64,000 nt of DNA from Butyrivibrio sp. (GTDB lineage Bacteria > Bacillota > Clostridia > Lachnospirales > Lachnospiraceae): positions 26,704 to 90,703 of the forward strand of contig SVGB01000013.1 in NCBI GenBank assembly GCA_015056565.1. The letters are read 5' to 3'. Made by a program: the position numbers and the translations under genes. The notes beneath the pieces were generated by a model. That model ran no database searches, was not told where the DNA came from, and saw only the letters and a program-made list of their open reading frames with translations. Each line of letters begins with the position of its first letter. Positions within the stretch are counted from its first letter, which is position 1. Of the stretch, positions 34,442 through 43,739 are shown piece after piece.

Positions 34442-35950
34442 ATGAATGAAACCACAGTATTACAGATGCGTGGAATCAATAAATCATTTCCGGGCGTACG
34501 GGCACTTCAGAATGTGGACTTTAAGCTCGAGAAGGGTGAGATCCATGCACTGATGGGAGAGAACGGCGCTGGAAAATCAACGCTTATAAAAGTTTTGACG
34601 GGTGTATATACCAAGGATGCTGGCACCATTGAGCTGGCTGGCAGTGGGGAAGTCCAGATCCACTCACCACAGGATGCGCAGAAACTTGGAATAAGTACTG
34701 TTTATCAGGAAATAACTCTTTGTCCAAACCTCACAGTTGCAGAGAACATGTTCATTGGCAGAGAAAAGGGAGTAGTCACCAACTGGAAAGAGATGAATGC
34801 TGATGCAGACAAACTTCTTAAGATGCTGGATATTCCTGCAATGGCTACCCAGCAGCTGTCCAACTGCTCAATTGCGGTTCAGCAGATGGTTGCTATTGCC
34901 AGAGCTGTGGATATGGACTGCAAGGTTCTGATCCTGGATGAGCCTACATCTTCACTGGACGAACAGGAAGTTGAGAAGCTCTTTGGCCTTATGAGAGACC
35001 TTAAGGCTATGGGCGTAGGTATCATCTTTGTAACACACTTCCTGGATCAGGTTTACGAAGTATGTGACAAGATCACTGTCCTTAGGGATGGTCAGCTTGT
35101 TGGTGAATACGAGATCAAGGATCTTCCCAGAGTACAGCTTGTTGCCAAGATGCTTGGCAAGGAAATGGATGATCTATCAGACATAAAGGGCGAAGGCGGC
35201 GGATATCACGGCGCTGACGCAGATGAGACAGTTTTTGAAGCTGAGCAGCTTCAGAGTGATGCAGGTATCAAACCTTTCAACTTCCACATCAAAAAAGGTG
35301 AAGTTAACGGCTTTACAGGACTTCTTGGATCTGGCCGAAGCGAGTGCGTAAGGGCAATCTTTGGAGCAGACAGGATCCTTGGTGGTAAGGTCAAGGTTCA
35401 CGGCAAGGAAGTTAAGATCAGTAAGCCTTTAGATGCCATGAAAAATGGTATTGCATATCTGCCTGAAGACAGAAAGGTTGACGGTATCATAGGAGACCTC
35501 TCCGTTAGAGATAACATCATCATGGCGCTTCAGGTCATGACAGGATTCTTTAAGCCATTCTCAAAGGCCAAGGCAGAGGCTTTTGCTGAGGAGTATATCA
35601 AGAAGCTCAACATAAAGACAGCTTCATCTGAAACTCCGATAAAGTCGCTTTCTGGTGGCAATCAGCAGAAGGTAATCCTGGCAAGGTGGCTGTTAATGCA
35701 TCCTGAATATCTGATCCTTGATGAGCCTACAAGAGGTATTGACGTAGGAACCAAGGTGGATATCCAGAAGCTTGTTTTGGAGCTTGCTTCAGAGGGAATG
35801 AGTGTGACCTTCATCTCTTCAGAGACAGATGAGATGCTAAGGACCTGCTCAAGACTTGTAGTTATGCGCGATAGGAAGGTAGTAGGGGAACTTTCCGGAG
35901 ATGACCTTACTCAGAACAAGATCATGAGTACTATCGCAGGAGGAGAATAA
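34442..35950 (+). CDS. ytfR: Sugar ABC transporter ATPase with two ATPase domains (YtfR-like)
   Basis: A 502-aa ATPase with tandem nucleotide-binding domains. Domain 1 has Walker A G-E-N-G-A-G-K-S-T (about 36-44), a variant signature (L-S-N-C-S-I-A-V-Q-Q) and Walker B V-L-I-L-D-E-P-T. Domain 2 has a degenerate P-loop (G-L-L-G-S-G-R-S-E, with Arg for Lys) near 296, a normal signature L-S-G-G-N-Q-Q-K near 403 and L-I-L-D-E-P-T-R-G-I-D-V-G. This asymmetry is normal for the ribose/galactose/galactofuranose family. It energises uptake through the two permeases downstream (4-bp and 0-bp gaps). Confidence 0.93.
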   Translation: MNETTVLQMRGINKSFPGVRALQNVDFKLEKGEIHALMGENGAGKSTLIKVLTGVYTKDAGTIELAGSGEVQIHSPQDAQKLGISTVYQEITLCPNLTVAENMFIGREKGVVTNWKEMNADADKLLKMLDIPAMATQQLSNCSIAVQQMVAIARAVDMDCKVLILDEPTSSLDEQEVEKLFGLMRDLKAMGVGIIFVTHFLDQVYEVCDKITVLRDGQLVGEYEIKDLPRVQLVAKMLGKEMDDLSDIKGEGGGYHGADADETVFEAEQLQSDAGIKPFNFHIKKGEVNGFTGLLGSGRSECVRAIFGADRILGGKVKVHGKEVKISKPLDAMKNGIAYLPEDRKVDGIIGDLSVRDNIIMALQVMTGFFKPFSKAKAEAFAEEYIKKLNIKTASSETPIKSLSGGNQQKVILARWLLMHPEYLILDEPTRGIDVGTKVDIQKLVLELASEGMSVTFISSETDEMLRTCSRLVVMRDRKVVGELSGDDLTQNKIMSTIAGGE

Positions 35951-35953
35951 GGT

Positions 35954-37015
35954 ATGTCTAAACTAAAGAAAATCACATCTAATCAGCTCTTTATACCGCT
36001 GATGGCACTTATTCTTCTGGCGGTAATAAATCTGATAAATGATCCGGGGTTTTTCAAAGTGACCCTTGGAACTAATAACGCAGGATACCCTGTTCTTTCA
36101 GGGTACCTTATCACAATTCTGGACTACGGCTCAGAGCTGGGAATCCTGGCAATTGGTATGACACTTGTTACTGCGGCTTCAGGCGGACAGGATATTTCAG
36201 TAGGTGCAACAATTGCTATTGCAGGTTCAGCTATGCTCAGAGTCCTCTGCGGTGGCAACTCAAGACCTGAGACCATCCAGGCTCCAATAATTGTGGCATT
36301 TTTGGTAGCATGTGTTGTGGGAATGCTGTGCGGTGCCTTTAACGGCGCGCTGGTAGCTCTTTTCAAGATCCAGCCAATGATCGCTACACTGATCCTGTTC
36401 ACTGCAGGCCGTTCAATTGCAGCGTGGATCAACAACAACGAGCTTCCAATCGTTCCAGATCCTAAGTTCTCATACTTTGGAGGATTTATCCCGGGTATTC
36501 CGATCCCTACAACAGTTTTTATTGTGGCGATCTGCATTGTTATCATAGCCCTGGTACTTAAGTTCACTAACCTCGGGCTTTACACACAGGCAGTTGGTAT
36601 CAACGAAAGTTCCTCAAGACTTAATGGTATCAACCCTACACTGATAAAGTTCATCAGCTTCGTGATCCTGGGCCTTTGCGTTGCAGTAGCTGCCCTTATC
36701 AAGGTTAGCCGTCTGTCAACCATCAACTACTCAGTTATTGCAAAAGACATCGAGATGGACGCAATCCTTGCTGTTGCCCTTGGTGGCAACGCACTTTCAG
36801 GTGGTAAGTTTAACATGTGGTCCTCAATCCTTGGAGCATATGTTATCCAGTTCCTTACAACAACTCTTTACAAGTTCAATGTGCAGTCCGATGCCCTTGC
36901 AGCTTATAAGGCCGTTGTAGTTATCCTTCTTGTTGTATTCTCTGCTCCAACAGTAAGAGATTACATGGCACAGCTCTTTAAGAAAGTGCCATTTTTAAGA
37001 AAGGAGGCGGTGTAA
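35954..37015 (+). CDS. ytfT: Sugar ABC permease (YtfT-like)
   Basis: A 353-aa polytopic membrane protein of the BPD_transp_2 family with 8-10 hydrophobic segments. G-M-T-L-V-T-A-A-S-G-G-Q-D-I-S-V-G-A near residue 72 and A-V-A-L-G-G-N-A-L-S-G-G-K near 275 are the typical permease motifs. It pairs with the second permease (345 aa) that starts immediately after its stop. The closest named relatives are galactofuranose permeases YtfT and YjfF; ribose or xyloside transport cannot be excluded. Confidence 0.9.
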   Translation: MSKLKKITSNQLFIPLMALILLAVINLINDPGFFKVTLGTNNAGYPVLSGYLITILDYGSELGILAIGMTLVTAASGGQDISVGATIAIAGSAMLRVLCGGNSRPETIQAPIIVAFLVACVVGMLCGAFNGALVALFKIQPMIATLILFTAGRSIAAWINNNELPIVPDPKFSYFGGFIPGIPIPTTVFIVAICIVIIALVLKFTNLGLYTQAVGINESSSRLNGINPTLIKFISFVILGLCVAVAALIKVSRLSTINYSVIAKDIEMDAILAVALGGNALSGGKFNMWSSILGAYVIQFLTTTLYKFNVQSDALAAYKAVVVILLVVFSAPTVRDYMAQLFKKVPFLRKEAV

Positions 37016-38053
37016 GTGACTGACAAGAAAAAGACCAGCATCTTTAATAAGATGAACGACACAAGCCTTCTGCTTACCATCACTATTGTGATATTTGTAC
37101 TTATGTACCTTGGAGCGATCCTGTTCCAGGGCGGTGGATTTACCAAGCCGCAGATGTTCTTTAACATCTTAAATGCCAACGCAGCACTTATCATTACCGC
37201 TACAGGCATGAGCATTGTCATGATCTCCGGCGGGATCGATATCTCTGTGGGCGGTGTAGTAGCTCTTGTTTCCATGAGCTGCGCAGTTTACCTTGATATG
37301 AAGGGCGGCAGTATTTTCGGGTCAGTACTTCTTGCTCTTGCCATCGGTGTTGCATTTGGCCTTGTTCAGGGATTTTTGGTAGCTTACCTTGATATCCAGC
37401 CATTTATCGTATCCCTTGCAGGAATGTTCTTTGCAAGAGGTATGACAACTATCGTAAATACAGCACCTTTCAACGTTGCTGATCCTGAGTTCATGGCTCT
37501 TAAGGACACACGTATCAACGTGCCTTTCCTTGGATCTGTCAACAAAAAAGGTATCTATGTTCCTGCATATGTGGAAATTGGTGTGATCGTAGCACTGATA
37601 ATTATGGTAATATTGTTTATAGTGCTTAGATGGACCAAGCTTGGAAGAAGCTTCTACGCCGTAGGTGGTAACAAACAGAGTGCTCTTATGATGGGTATCA
37701 ACGTCAAGAGGACCAAGTTCCTTTCACACCTTATCTGCTCAACTCTCGCAGGTATTGGCGGATATGTTTACTTCCTTCATGTAGGTTCAGGCTCAGCCAG
37801 CCATGCAATGGGTATGGAGATGAACGCCATCGCTTCCTCAATCATTGGCGGAACAATGCTTACTGGTGGTGTTGGTAATATCATAGGAACCTTATTTGGT
37901 GTTCTTTCACTTTCAACCATTCAGAACATAGTTGCTTCCGCAGGTCTTGATGAGGCCTGGTGGACAGGTATTACCATCGCAGCAATGCTTTGCATCTTCC
38001 TTCTTATCCAGTCAGTTGTAATGGCTCAGAAAAACAAAGTGCTTAAGAGCTGA
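37016..38053 (+). CDS. yjfF: Sugar ABC permease (YjfF-like)
   Basis: A 345-aa membrane protein of the same BPD_transp_2 family. G-M-S-I-V-M-I-S-G-G-I-D-I-S-V-G-G-V near residue 63 and S-S-I-I-G-G-T-M-L-T-G-G near 280 mark it. The start is GTG at 37016, the base after the previous stop, with an AGGAGG site inside the end of ytfT; this tight coupling suggests equal synthesis of the two subunits. The two permeases form a heterodimeric channel in the YtfQRT-YjfF system. Confidence 0.9.
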   Translation: MTDKKKTSIFNKMNDTSLLLTITIVIFVLMYLGAILFQGGGFTKPQMFFNILNANAALIITATGMSIVMISGGIDISVGGVVALVSMSCAVYLDMKGGSIFGSVLLALAIGVAFGLVQGFLVAYLDIQPFIVSLAGMFFARGMTTIVNTAPFNVADPEFMALKDTRINVPFLGSVNKKGIYVPAYVEIGVIVALIIMVILFIVLRWTKLGRSFYAVGGNKQSALMMGINVKRTKFLSHLICSTLAGIGGYVYFLHVGSGSASHAMGMEMNAIASSIIGGTMLTGGVGNIIGTLFGVLSLSTIQNIVASAGLDEAWWTGITIAAMLCIFLLIQSVVMAQKNKVLKS

Positions 38054-38068
38054 AGGTAGATCCTTAAT

Positions 38069-39118
38069 ATGAAAAAGAAATACATGCTCATGGCCCTGCT
38101 TGCCTTAACCCTTTCTTTTATTGCAGGCTGCGGGGCCATTACCCCGGAAACAAACCCGGAGTCAAGTGAAGAATATGAAAAAGCCGACGATTCTATAACC
38201 GTCGGCTTCTCTCAGTTGGGGGCAGAATCAGACTGGCGAAGTGCCAACACTGACTCTATGCTCTCTGCCCTTTCTGAGGAAAACGGATATTCCCTGATCT
38301 ATAAAAATGGTCAGCAAAAGCAGGCAAATCAGATAACCGCCATCAGGACCTTTATCCAGCAGGAGGTGGACTACATAGTCCTTGCGCCTGCCACTGAGAG
38401 TGGATGGGAGACTGTGCTTGCTGAGGCAAGGGAAGCTAATATCCCAGTGATCTTAGTTGACAGAAGAGTTAACACCTCTGATAAGAACCTCTATTCCTGC
38501 TGGGTGGGCTCTGACTTTGAACTTGAGGGCCAGAAGATGGCAGCCTGGATCAAGGCATTTACAGAGGGTAAGGGCATTGCTGCCGAGGATCTTCATATTG
38601 TCAACATCCAGGGAAGCGAGGGCTCCACAGCCCAGATAGGAAGGACCAGAGGCCTTGCCAATGCAGCAAGGGACAATGGCTGGGACCTTAGGGCAGAGAT
38701 AAGCGGCGACTTTACTGAGAACAGAGGAAGAGAAGTCATGGCAGCCCTTCTAAAGCGCTATGACGACATAAACGTGGTCTACTGTGAGAATGACAATATG
38801 GCGATCGGAGCCATAGACGCTATTGAGAGTGCCGGGAAAAGAGCTGGTTCCGACATTCAGAAGGGCGAAATAATGATAGTCTCTTTTGACGGTGTAAATG
38901 AGACAGCCCTTGAATATGCAAGAGAGGGCAAGATATCCTGCATAGCAGAGTGTAATCCCCTCCATGGACCCAGGGTCAGCGCCCTTATCAAGGCAATTGA
39001 AAGCGGCACTACTCCTGAGAAGTTCAACTATGTCGATGAAAAGCTCTTTAGTGCTGATGTTTCCGTAAAAGAAGTTACAGTTGGTGACATCACATATCAA
39101 GTTGACAATGATTTTTGA
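38069..39118 (+). CDS. ytfQ: Second sugar-binding lipoprotein (YtfQ-like)
   Basis: A 349-aa lipoprotein with lipobox I-A-G-C near residue 22. Its binding domain is closer to E. coli YtfQ than the first one: V-G-F-S-Q-L-G-A-E-S-D-W-R near residue 44, N-G-Q-Q-K-Q-A-N-Q-I near 76, L-A-P-A-T-E-S-G-W-E-T-V-L near 107 and D-R-R-V-N near 131. It lies 15 bp after the last permease, in the same operon. Its relation to the first binding protein is clear but distant, so the two may bind different sugars or one may act in signalling. Confidence 0.9.
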   Translation: MKKKYMLMALLALTLSFIAGCGAITPETNPESSEEYEKADDSITVGFSQLGAESDWRSANTDSMLSALSEENGYSLIYKNGQQKQANQITAIRTFIQQEVDYIVLAPATESGWETVLAEAREANIPVILVDRRVNTSDKNLYSCWVGSDFELEGQKMAAWIKAFTEGKGIAAEDLHIVNIQGSEGSTAQIGRTRGLANAARDNGWDLRAEISGDFTENRGREVMAALLKRYDDINVVYCENDNMAIGAIDAIESAGKRAGSDIQKGEIMIVSFDGVNETALEYAREGKISCIAECNPLHGPRVSALIKAIESGTTPEKFNYVDEKLFSADVSVKEVTVGDITYQVDNDF

Positions 39119-39241
39119 CAATTCTCGAAATATAACGATATTATATTTATAATTATTTCATTTTACATACAATTTGAAACAGTTTAGAATTATATTAGTG
39201 ACTGTATCATTAAATTTAACACTAGGAGGAAATGGAACTGT
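39119..39241 (+). promoter_or_regulatory. cheR promoter region
   Basis: TTTACA (39162-39167), 17-bp spacer and TAGAAT (39185-39190). An 8-bp AT-rich inverted repeat AAATATAA/TTATATTT lies at 39128-39148, just after the ytfQ stop. A strong AGGAGGA site (39224-39230) sits 11 bases before ATG 39242; a nearer ATG at 39232 runs into a stop after six codons. Confidence 0.65.
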
Positions 39242-40021
39242 ATGGCAGCTGATTACGAGTGGTTCAAAAAGGGAGTTTATGACCTTACCAAGATTGACCT
39301 TAACGCCTACAAAGAGAAGCAGATGAAGAGAAGGATCGATACTCTTATCGGCAAATATGAGGTTAATGGCTACGACGGATTCCTTGATCTTATAAAGAAG
39401 GACAGGGAAGCCCTTGATTCTTTTGTTACATATCTTACCATCAATGTTTCAGAGTTCTTCAGGAACAAGGAACAGTGGGAGCTCATGGATAAAGAGATGG
39501 TTCCTGAGCTTATGAGTAAGTTCGGTAAAAATCTTAAGATTTGGAGTGCAGCCTGCTCAACTGGTGATGAGCCTTATACAATTGTTATGATGCTCAGTAA
39601 GCACATTCCTCTTAACCAGATCAGCGTAATAGCAACAGACCTTGACGCTGTAGTTCTTGCCAAGGCTAAGGCGGCAATTTATGACAAGAAGGAAGTTCAG
39701 AACGTTCCTGAGGAGTTTAAAAAGAAATACTTCACAGAGACAGCTGATGGCAAGATGAAGGTTAGTAGCGAAATCACATCCCGGGTTACCTTCAAGCAGG
39801 CAGATCTTTTAAGAGATCCATATCCAAAGGATATGCACCTTATCGTGTGCAGAAACGTTCTTATCTACTTCACAGAGGAAGCTAAGGACGATATTTTCAG
39901 AAAGTACTACGCAAACCTTGCATCCGGCGGAATCCTCTTTATCGGAAGCACAGAGCAGATCATCAACTACAAGGATATCGGTTTTGTGAGAAAGAACTCT
40001 TTCTACTACGAGAAGCCCTGA
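39242..40021 (+). CDS. cheR: Chemotaxis methyltransferase CheR
   Basis: A 259-aa SAM-dependent methyltransferase that methylates glutamates on chemoreceptors. The N-terminal helical domain (about 1-75) includes Y-L-T-I-N-V-S-E-F-F-R-N near 65. The SAM-binding domain has I-W-S-A-A-C-S-T-G-D-E-P-Y near 100 and L-I-V-C-R-N-V-L-I-Y-F near 203. It is monocistronic, with its own promoter and a strong terminator, away from other che genes. It would act on receptors such as the one at 21.9-23.9 kb. Confidence 0.94.
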   Translation: MAADYEWFKKGVYDLTKIDLNAYKEKQMKRRIDTLIGKYEVNGYDGFLDLIKKDREALDSFVTYLTINVSEFFRNKEQWELMDKEMVPELMSKFGKNLKIWSAACSTGDEPYTIVMMLSKHIPLNQISVIATDLDAVVLAKAKAAIYDKKEVQNVPEEFKKKYFTETADGKMKVSSEITSRVTFKQADLLRDPYPKDMHLIVCRNVLIYFTEEAKDDIFRKYYANLASGGILFIGSTEQIINYKDIGFVRKNSFYYEKP

Positions 40022-40041
40022 ACAAGGATATTGATAGTATC

Positions 40042-40084
40042 ATCCCAAAGGCCGCATTTAGTGCGGCTTTTGGGATTTTTTTTG
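40042..40084 (+). terminator. Rho-independent terminator after cheR
   Basis: 15-bp stem ATCCCAAAGGCCGCA/TGCGGCTTTTGGGAT (40042-40056, 40062-40076; one mismatch) followed by an eight-T run. Confidence 0.95.
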
Positions 40085-40138
40085 TGCATAAAATTTGCTA
40101 TACTAGATGGGTAGGTGATTTCGGAAAGAGGGACAACT

Positions 40139-41335
40139 ATGATTCGAACAAGCGAAACTATTGAGATACCCCGCAAAGAAGACATCGAGATCTTGAAAAA
40201 GAGCCTTTCCTGTCAGGAACAGGAAATTCTCTTTATAGACATTGAGACCACTGGCCTATCTCCCAAGACTGCAGATATTTACCTTATTGGAGCCGCCTGT
40301 TGCCTTAATGGCGCCATAAACATCATCCAGTTCATGGCTGAATCTGCAGCTGAGGAGAGACAGATCCTGTCAGCATTTTCTGAGTTTTCAAAGGGCTTCA
40401 GGAAGCTGGTGCACTTTAACGGAGACAGGTTTGATGTACCGTTCCTGCAGGCTAAATATGAAAAATATGGCATATCTGACCCAATGGCTGATATGGAGTC
40501 ATTTGACCTGTACAAGCAGGTCAAGCCCTACAAGAAGCAGCTGGGGCTCCCTGACTGCAAGCAAAAGACAATTGAGCTCTATCTTGGGATCGACAGGCAG
40601 GATCAGTACGATGGCGGCAAACTTATCTCCGTGTACAAAAGCTATGTTGAGAAAAGAGGTGCAGAAGAAAAGAGGCTCCTTCTTCTTCATAATTATGAAG
40701 ATGTTAAAGGGATGTTTGGACTTCTGCCAATGCTGTACTACGACGAGTTCTTTAAACAGTTTAAGAATATGCCTGAGGTCTCAGTAAGGACTGATCAGGA
40801 GATAGATGAAAACAGCTACATGGATGGACTTGAGGGCAACCTCCCTGTAAGGGCTGTGAAGGTATCGGCCAACAGGTTTAAAGACTATGACGGCAGGGAA
40901 AAGAGTGAAGTATTCATGAAGCTAAGACTCCCTTATGAGCTTCCGTCATCCCTGGCTGGCAATATAGACGGGTGCTATTTTAAGACAGAAGGGGACGAAG
41001 CCACACTTCGTGTTCCACTGTACGAGACAGAGCTTAAGTACTTTTATTCCAATTACAAGGACTACTACTATCTGCCCATGGAGGACGTTGCGATCCACAA
41101 GTCCCTGGCAGAGTTTGTAGATAAGGCTCACAGAGAAAAGGCAACTGCCTCAAACTGCTACACCAAAAAGGCCGGGCAGTTCCTTCGTGAGTGGGATCTT
41201 TGCTTTGCCCCATTCTTTAAGAACGACTACGAGGATGACAGCTTCTTTTTTGACCTCAATGAGAACATGAAAAAGAGCAGATTTGCCATGAGTCTGTATG
41301 CTTCACATGTGATAGCACATATCCTTGATTCGTGA
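40139..41335 (+). CDS. yprB: YprB-like ribonuclease H-fold exonuclease
   Basis: A 398-aa protein with an RNase H-like DEDD exonuclease domain at about 30-200: F-I-D-I-E-T-T-G near residue 34, H-F-N-G-D-R-F-D-V-P near 101, and a final Asp in H-N-Y-E-D-V near 185. This is the RNase_H_2/YprB family, often found beside the helicase YprA. The last 190 residues are a second domain with no recognised motif. I start at ATG 40139 (AGAGGG site); an upstream GTG at 40115 has none. A hairpin terminator lies upstream and the Rnf operon follows. Confidence 0.85.
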   Translation: MIRTSETIEIPRKEDIEILKKSLSCQEQEILFIDIETTGLSPKTADIYLIGAACCLNGAINIIQFMAESAAEERQILSAFSEFSKGFRKLVHFNGDRFDVPFLQAKYEKYGISDPMADMESFDLYKQVKPYKKQLGLPDCKQKTIELYLGIDRQDQYDGGKLISVYKSYVEKRGAEEKRLLLLHNYEDVKGMFGLLPMLYYDEFFKQFKNMPEVSVRTDQEIDENSYMDGLEGNLPVRAVKVSANRFKDYDGREKSEVFMKLRLPYELPSSLAGNIDGCYFKTEGDEATLRVPLYETELKYFYSNYKDYYYLPMEDVAIHKSLAEFVDKAHREKATASNCYTKKAGQFLREWDLCFAPFFKNDYEDDSFFFDLNENMKKSRFAMSLYASHVIAHILDS

Positions 41336-41461
41336 AAAAACTAACGATATAAAGTTTGATGCTAATCAAAAAATATCTGGCAAATAATAGTATAATTATA
41401 GGTAGATTATCAGCTCTTTTCCAAAAAGAGTTGACATAAAAAAATGGAGGAAGGTAGGAAA
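41336..41461 (+). promoter_or_regulatory. Rnf operon leader
   Basis: An AT-rich leader with a TATAAT box at 41391-41396 (no clear -35) and a small hairpin CTCTTTT/AAAAGAG at 41414-41430 between it and the GGAGGAAGG ribosome-site region. I see no riboswitch. Confidence 0.45.
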
Positions 41462-42775
41462 ATGGCAAGAGGTACTTTTACTGGTGGAATTCATCCCTAC
41501 GAAGGCAAAGAGCTTTCCAAGGATAAGCCCATCAAAATAGTTTTCCCAAAAGGGGAACTGGTGTATCCGGTATCACAGCATATCGGCGCGCCCGCCAAGC
41601 CTATTGTTGCAGTGGGTGACCACGTCCTGACAGGCCAGAAGATCGCAGAAGCTGGCGGATTTGTTTCTGCGCCGATCTTTTCAACTGTATCAGGAATAGT
41701 CAAGTCTATTGAAAAGAGACGTCTGGCAACAGGAGCTATGTGCGACTGTATCATCGTTGAAAACGATGAGAAGTATGAAGAAGTTGAGTTTAAACCATTA
41801 AAGCCCTACGAGGAGATGACTGCAGAGGACAAGATTGCAGCTGTTCGTGAGGCCGGAGTGGTAGGTATGGGAGGCGCAGGTTTCCCGACCGCTGTCAAGT
41901 TTTCTCCCAAGGAGCCTGACAAGATCGATTATGTCATTGCCAACTGCTCAGAGTGTGAGCCTTATCTTACATCTGACTATCGCAGAATGATCGAAGAGCC
42001 AGAGCTTCTCCTTGAAGGTCTTCAGATCGCAGTCAGCATTTTCCCTAATGCGAGAGGTATTCTTGCAATCGAGGACAACAAGCCCGATGCGATCGCTAAA
42101 TTCAAAGAACTTACAAAAAATATTGATAACATAAGCGTTAAACCCGTTAAGACCAAGTATCCTGAGGGTGCTGAGCGTATGCTCATTTATGCTGTCACAG
42201 GAAGAGAGATCAACTCTTCAATGCTTCCTGCAGACGCTGGATGTATCGTCGACAACGTAGATACTCTATGCGCTGTAAGAAGAGCAGTAATGGAGGGCAG
42301 ACCTCTCATGGAGAGGATCGTTACCATTACCGGAGAGGCTGTTGAAAATCCTCAGAACTACAAGGTCAGGATTGGAACTAACTATAGAGAGCTTCTTGAC
42401 GACGCAGGCCTTAAGTGCGAGCCTGCCAAGATCATCTCCGGAGGTCCTATGATGGGCTTTGCCATCTTTGACCTTGATGTTCCCACAACCAAGACTGCAT
42501 CAGCTCTTACCTGCCTTACCAAGGACGAGGTAGCTGCTCTTGAGCCATCAGCCTGCATCAACTGTGCACGCTGCGTTGAGGTATGTCCCGAGAGGCTCGT
42601 ACCCAAGAACCTGGCAGATGCGGTTGAACATAACAATGAGAAGGCATTCCTTGACATGTATGGCATGGAGTGCTGCGAGTGCGGATGCTGCAGCTATATC
42701 TGCCCTGCAAGACGTCAGCTCACCCAGCTGATCAAGGGTATGCGTAAGATCCAGCTCGGCAAGAGAAAGAAGTAA
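41462..42775 (+). CDS. rnfC: Rnf complex subunit C
   Basis: A 437-aa membrane-associated subunit of the ferredoxin:NAD+ oxidoreductase. The N-terminal part is an SLBB/barrel-type region. G-M-G-G-A-G-F-P-T near residue 136 begins the NADH/FMN-binding segment. Two [4Fe-4S] motifs stand near the C-terminus, C-I-N-C-A-R-C-V-E-V-C-P and C-C-E-C-G-C-C-S-Y-I-C-P. RnfC is the NAD(H)-side module. First gene of rnfCDGEAB, the order seen in clostridia. Start ATG 41462; a longer frame from 41444 covers the ribosome site. Confidence 0.96.
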   Translation: MARGTFTGGIHPYEGKELSKDKPIKIVFPKGELVYPVSQHIGAPAKPIVAVGDHVLTGQKIAEAGGFVSAPIFSTVSGIVKSIEKRRLATGAMCDCIIVENDEKYEEVEFKPLKPYEEMTAEDKIAAVREAGVVGMGGAGFPTAVKFSPKEPDKIDYVIANCSECEPYLTSDYRRMIEEPELLLEGLQIAVSIFPNARGILAIEDNKPDAIAKFKELTKNIDNISVKPVKTKYPEGAERMLIYAVTGREINSSMLPADAGCIVDNVDTLCAVRRAVMEGRPLMERIVTITGEAVENPQNYKVRIGTNYRELLDDAGLKCEPAKIISGGPMMGFAIFDLDVPTTKTASALTCLTKDEVAALEPSACINCARCVEVCPERLVPKNLADAVEHNNEKAFLDMYGMECCECGCCSYICPARRQLTQLIKGMRKIQLGKRKK

Positions 42776-42788
42776 GGGGGACATTTGA

Positions 42789-43739
42789 ATGAGTGAACTA
42801 AAAAGAGTGTCATCCAATCCCCATGTTAGATCCAAGACAACCACTTCAAACATCATGATGTGGGTGGTGATAGCGCTGCTTCCTGCCACTGGTTTTGGAA
42901 TATATAACTTTGGACTGAATGCACTTATCATTATCTTATTATCAGTAGCAAGTGCTGTGCTCTCAGAGTTTATCTATGAGAAGGCACTTCATAAGCCTGT
43001 TACGATTGGAGATTTCTCTGCAGTTGTAACTGGACTTTTACTTGCACTTAACCTTCCATCAACAGTACCTTTCTGGGTACCGATCCTTGGAAGTGTATTT
43101 GCAATCATACTGGTCAAGCAGCTCTTTGGCGGACTTGGACAGAACTTCATGAACCCGGCCCTTGGCGGAAGGTGCTTCCTTGTTCTGTCATTCCCGGCTC
43201 TTATGACCAACTTCGTAACTGACACCTACACAGGTGCAACACCACTTGCAAACCTCAAAAACGGTGTGGAAGTTAATGTAATGGATATGATCATCGGCCG
43301 CACAGGCGGAACAATTGGTGAGACATCAATGCTCTGCATCGTTATCGGCGCAATGATCCTGTTTGCAGTAGGAATCATTGATTATGTGATCCCGTTCACA
43401 TACATCATTTCTTTCGTTATCTTTGTTGGGCTCTTTGGTGGATATGGATTTAACTTCGCATATATCGCAGCTCATCTTGCAGGTGGCGGACTTATGCTGG
43501 GAGCATTCTTCATGGCAACCGACTATGTTACATGCCCAATAACTCCTAAGGGTAAGGTTATTTACGGAATCATCCTTGGTCTCCTTACAGGAATCTTCCG
43601 TATTTTTGGTGCCAATGCTGAGGGCGTATCCTTTGCAATTGTCATCACTAACCTTCTTGTGCCTCTTATTGAGAAGTTCACAATCCCAAGGGCCTTCGGT
43701 ATTAAGAAAACTGCAAAGAAGGAGGCGAAAAAAGCATGA
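42789..43739 (+). CDS. rnfD: Rnf complex subunit D
   Basis: A 316-aa integral membrane protein with about eight to ten hydrophobic segments. The covalent FMN site is the Thr in T-G-A-T-P-L near residue 156, and G-G-R-C-F-L near 130 is conserved. It forms part of the ion-translocating core with RnfA, E and G. It follows rnfC by 13 bp and overlaps rnfG by four bases. Confidence 0.96.
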   Translation: MSELKRVSSNPHVRSKTTTSNIMMWVVIALLPATGFGIYNFGLNALIIILLSVASAVLSEFIYEKALHKPVTIGDFSAVVTGLLLALNLPSTVPFWVPILGSVFAIILVKQLFGGLGQNFMNPALGGRCFLVLSFPALMTNFVTDTYTGATPLANLKNGVEVNVMDMIIGRTGGTIGETSMLCIVIGAMILFAVGIIDYVIPFTYIISFVIFVGLFGGYGFNFAYIAAHLAGGGLMLGAFFMATDYVTCPITPKGKVIYGIILGLLTGIFRIFGANAEGVSFAIVITNLLVPLIEKFTIPRAFGIKKTAKKEAKKA

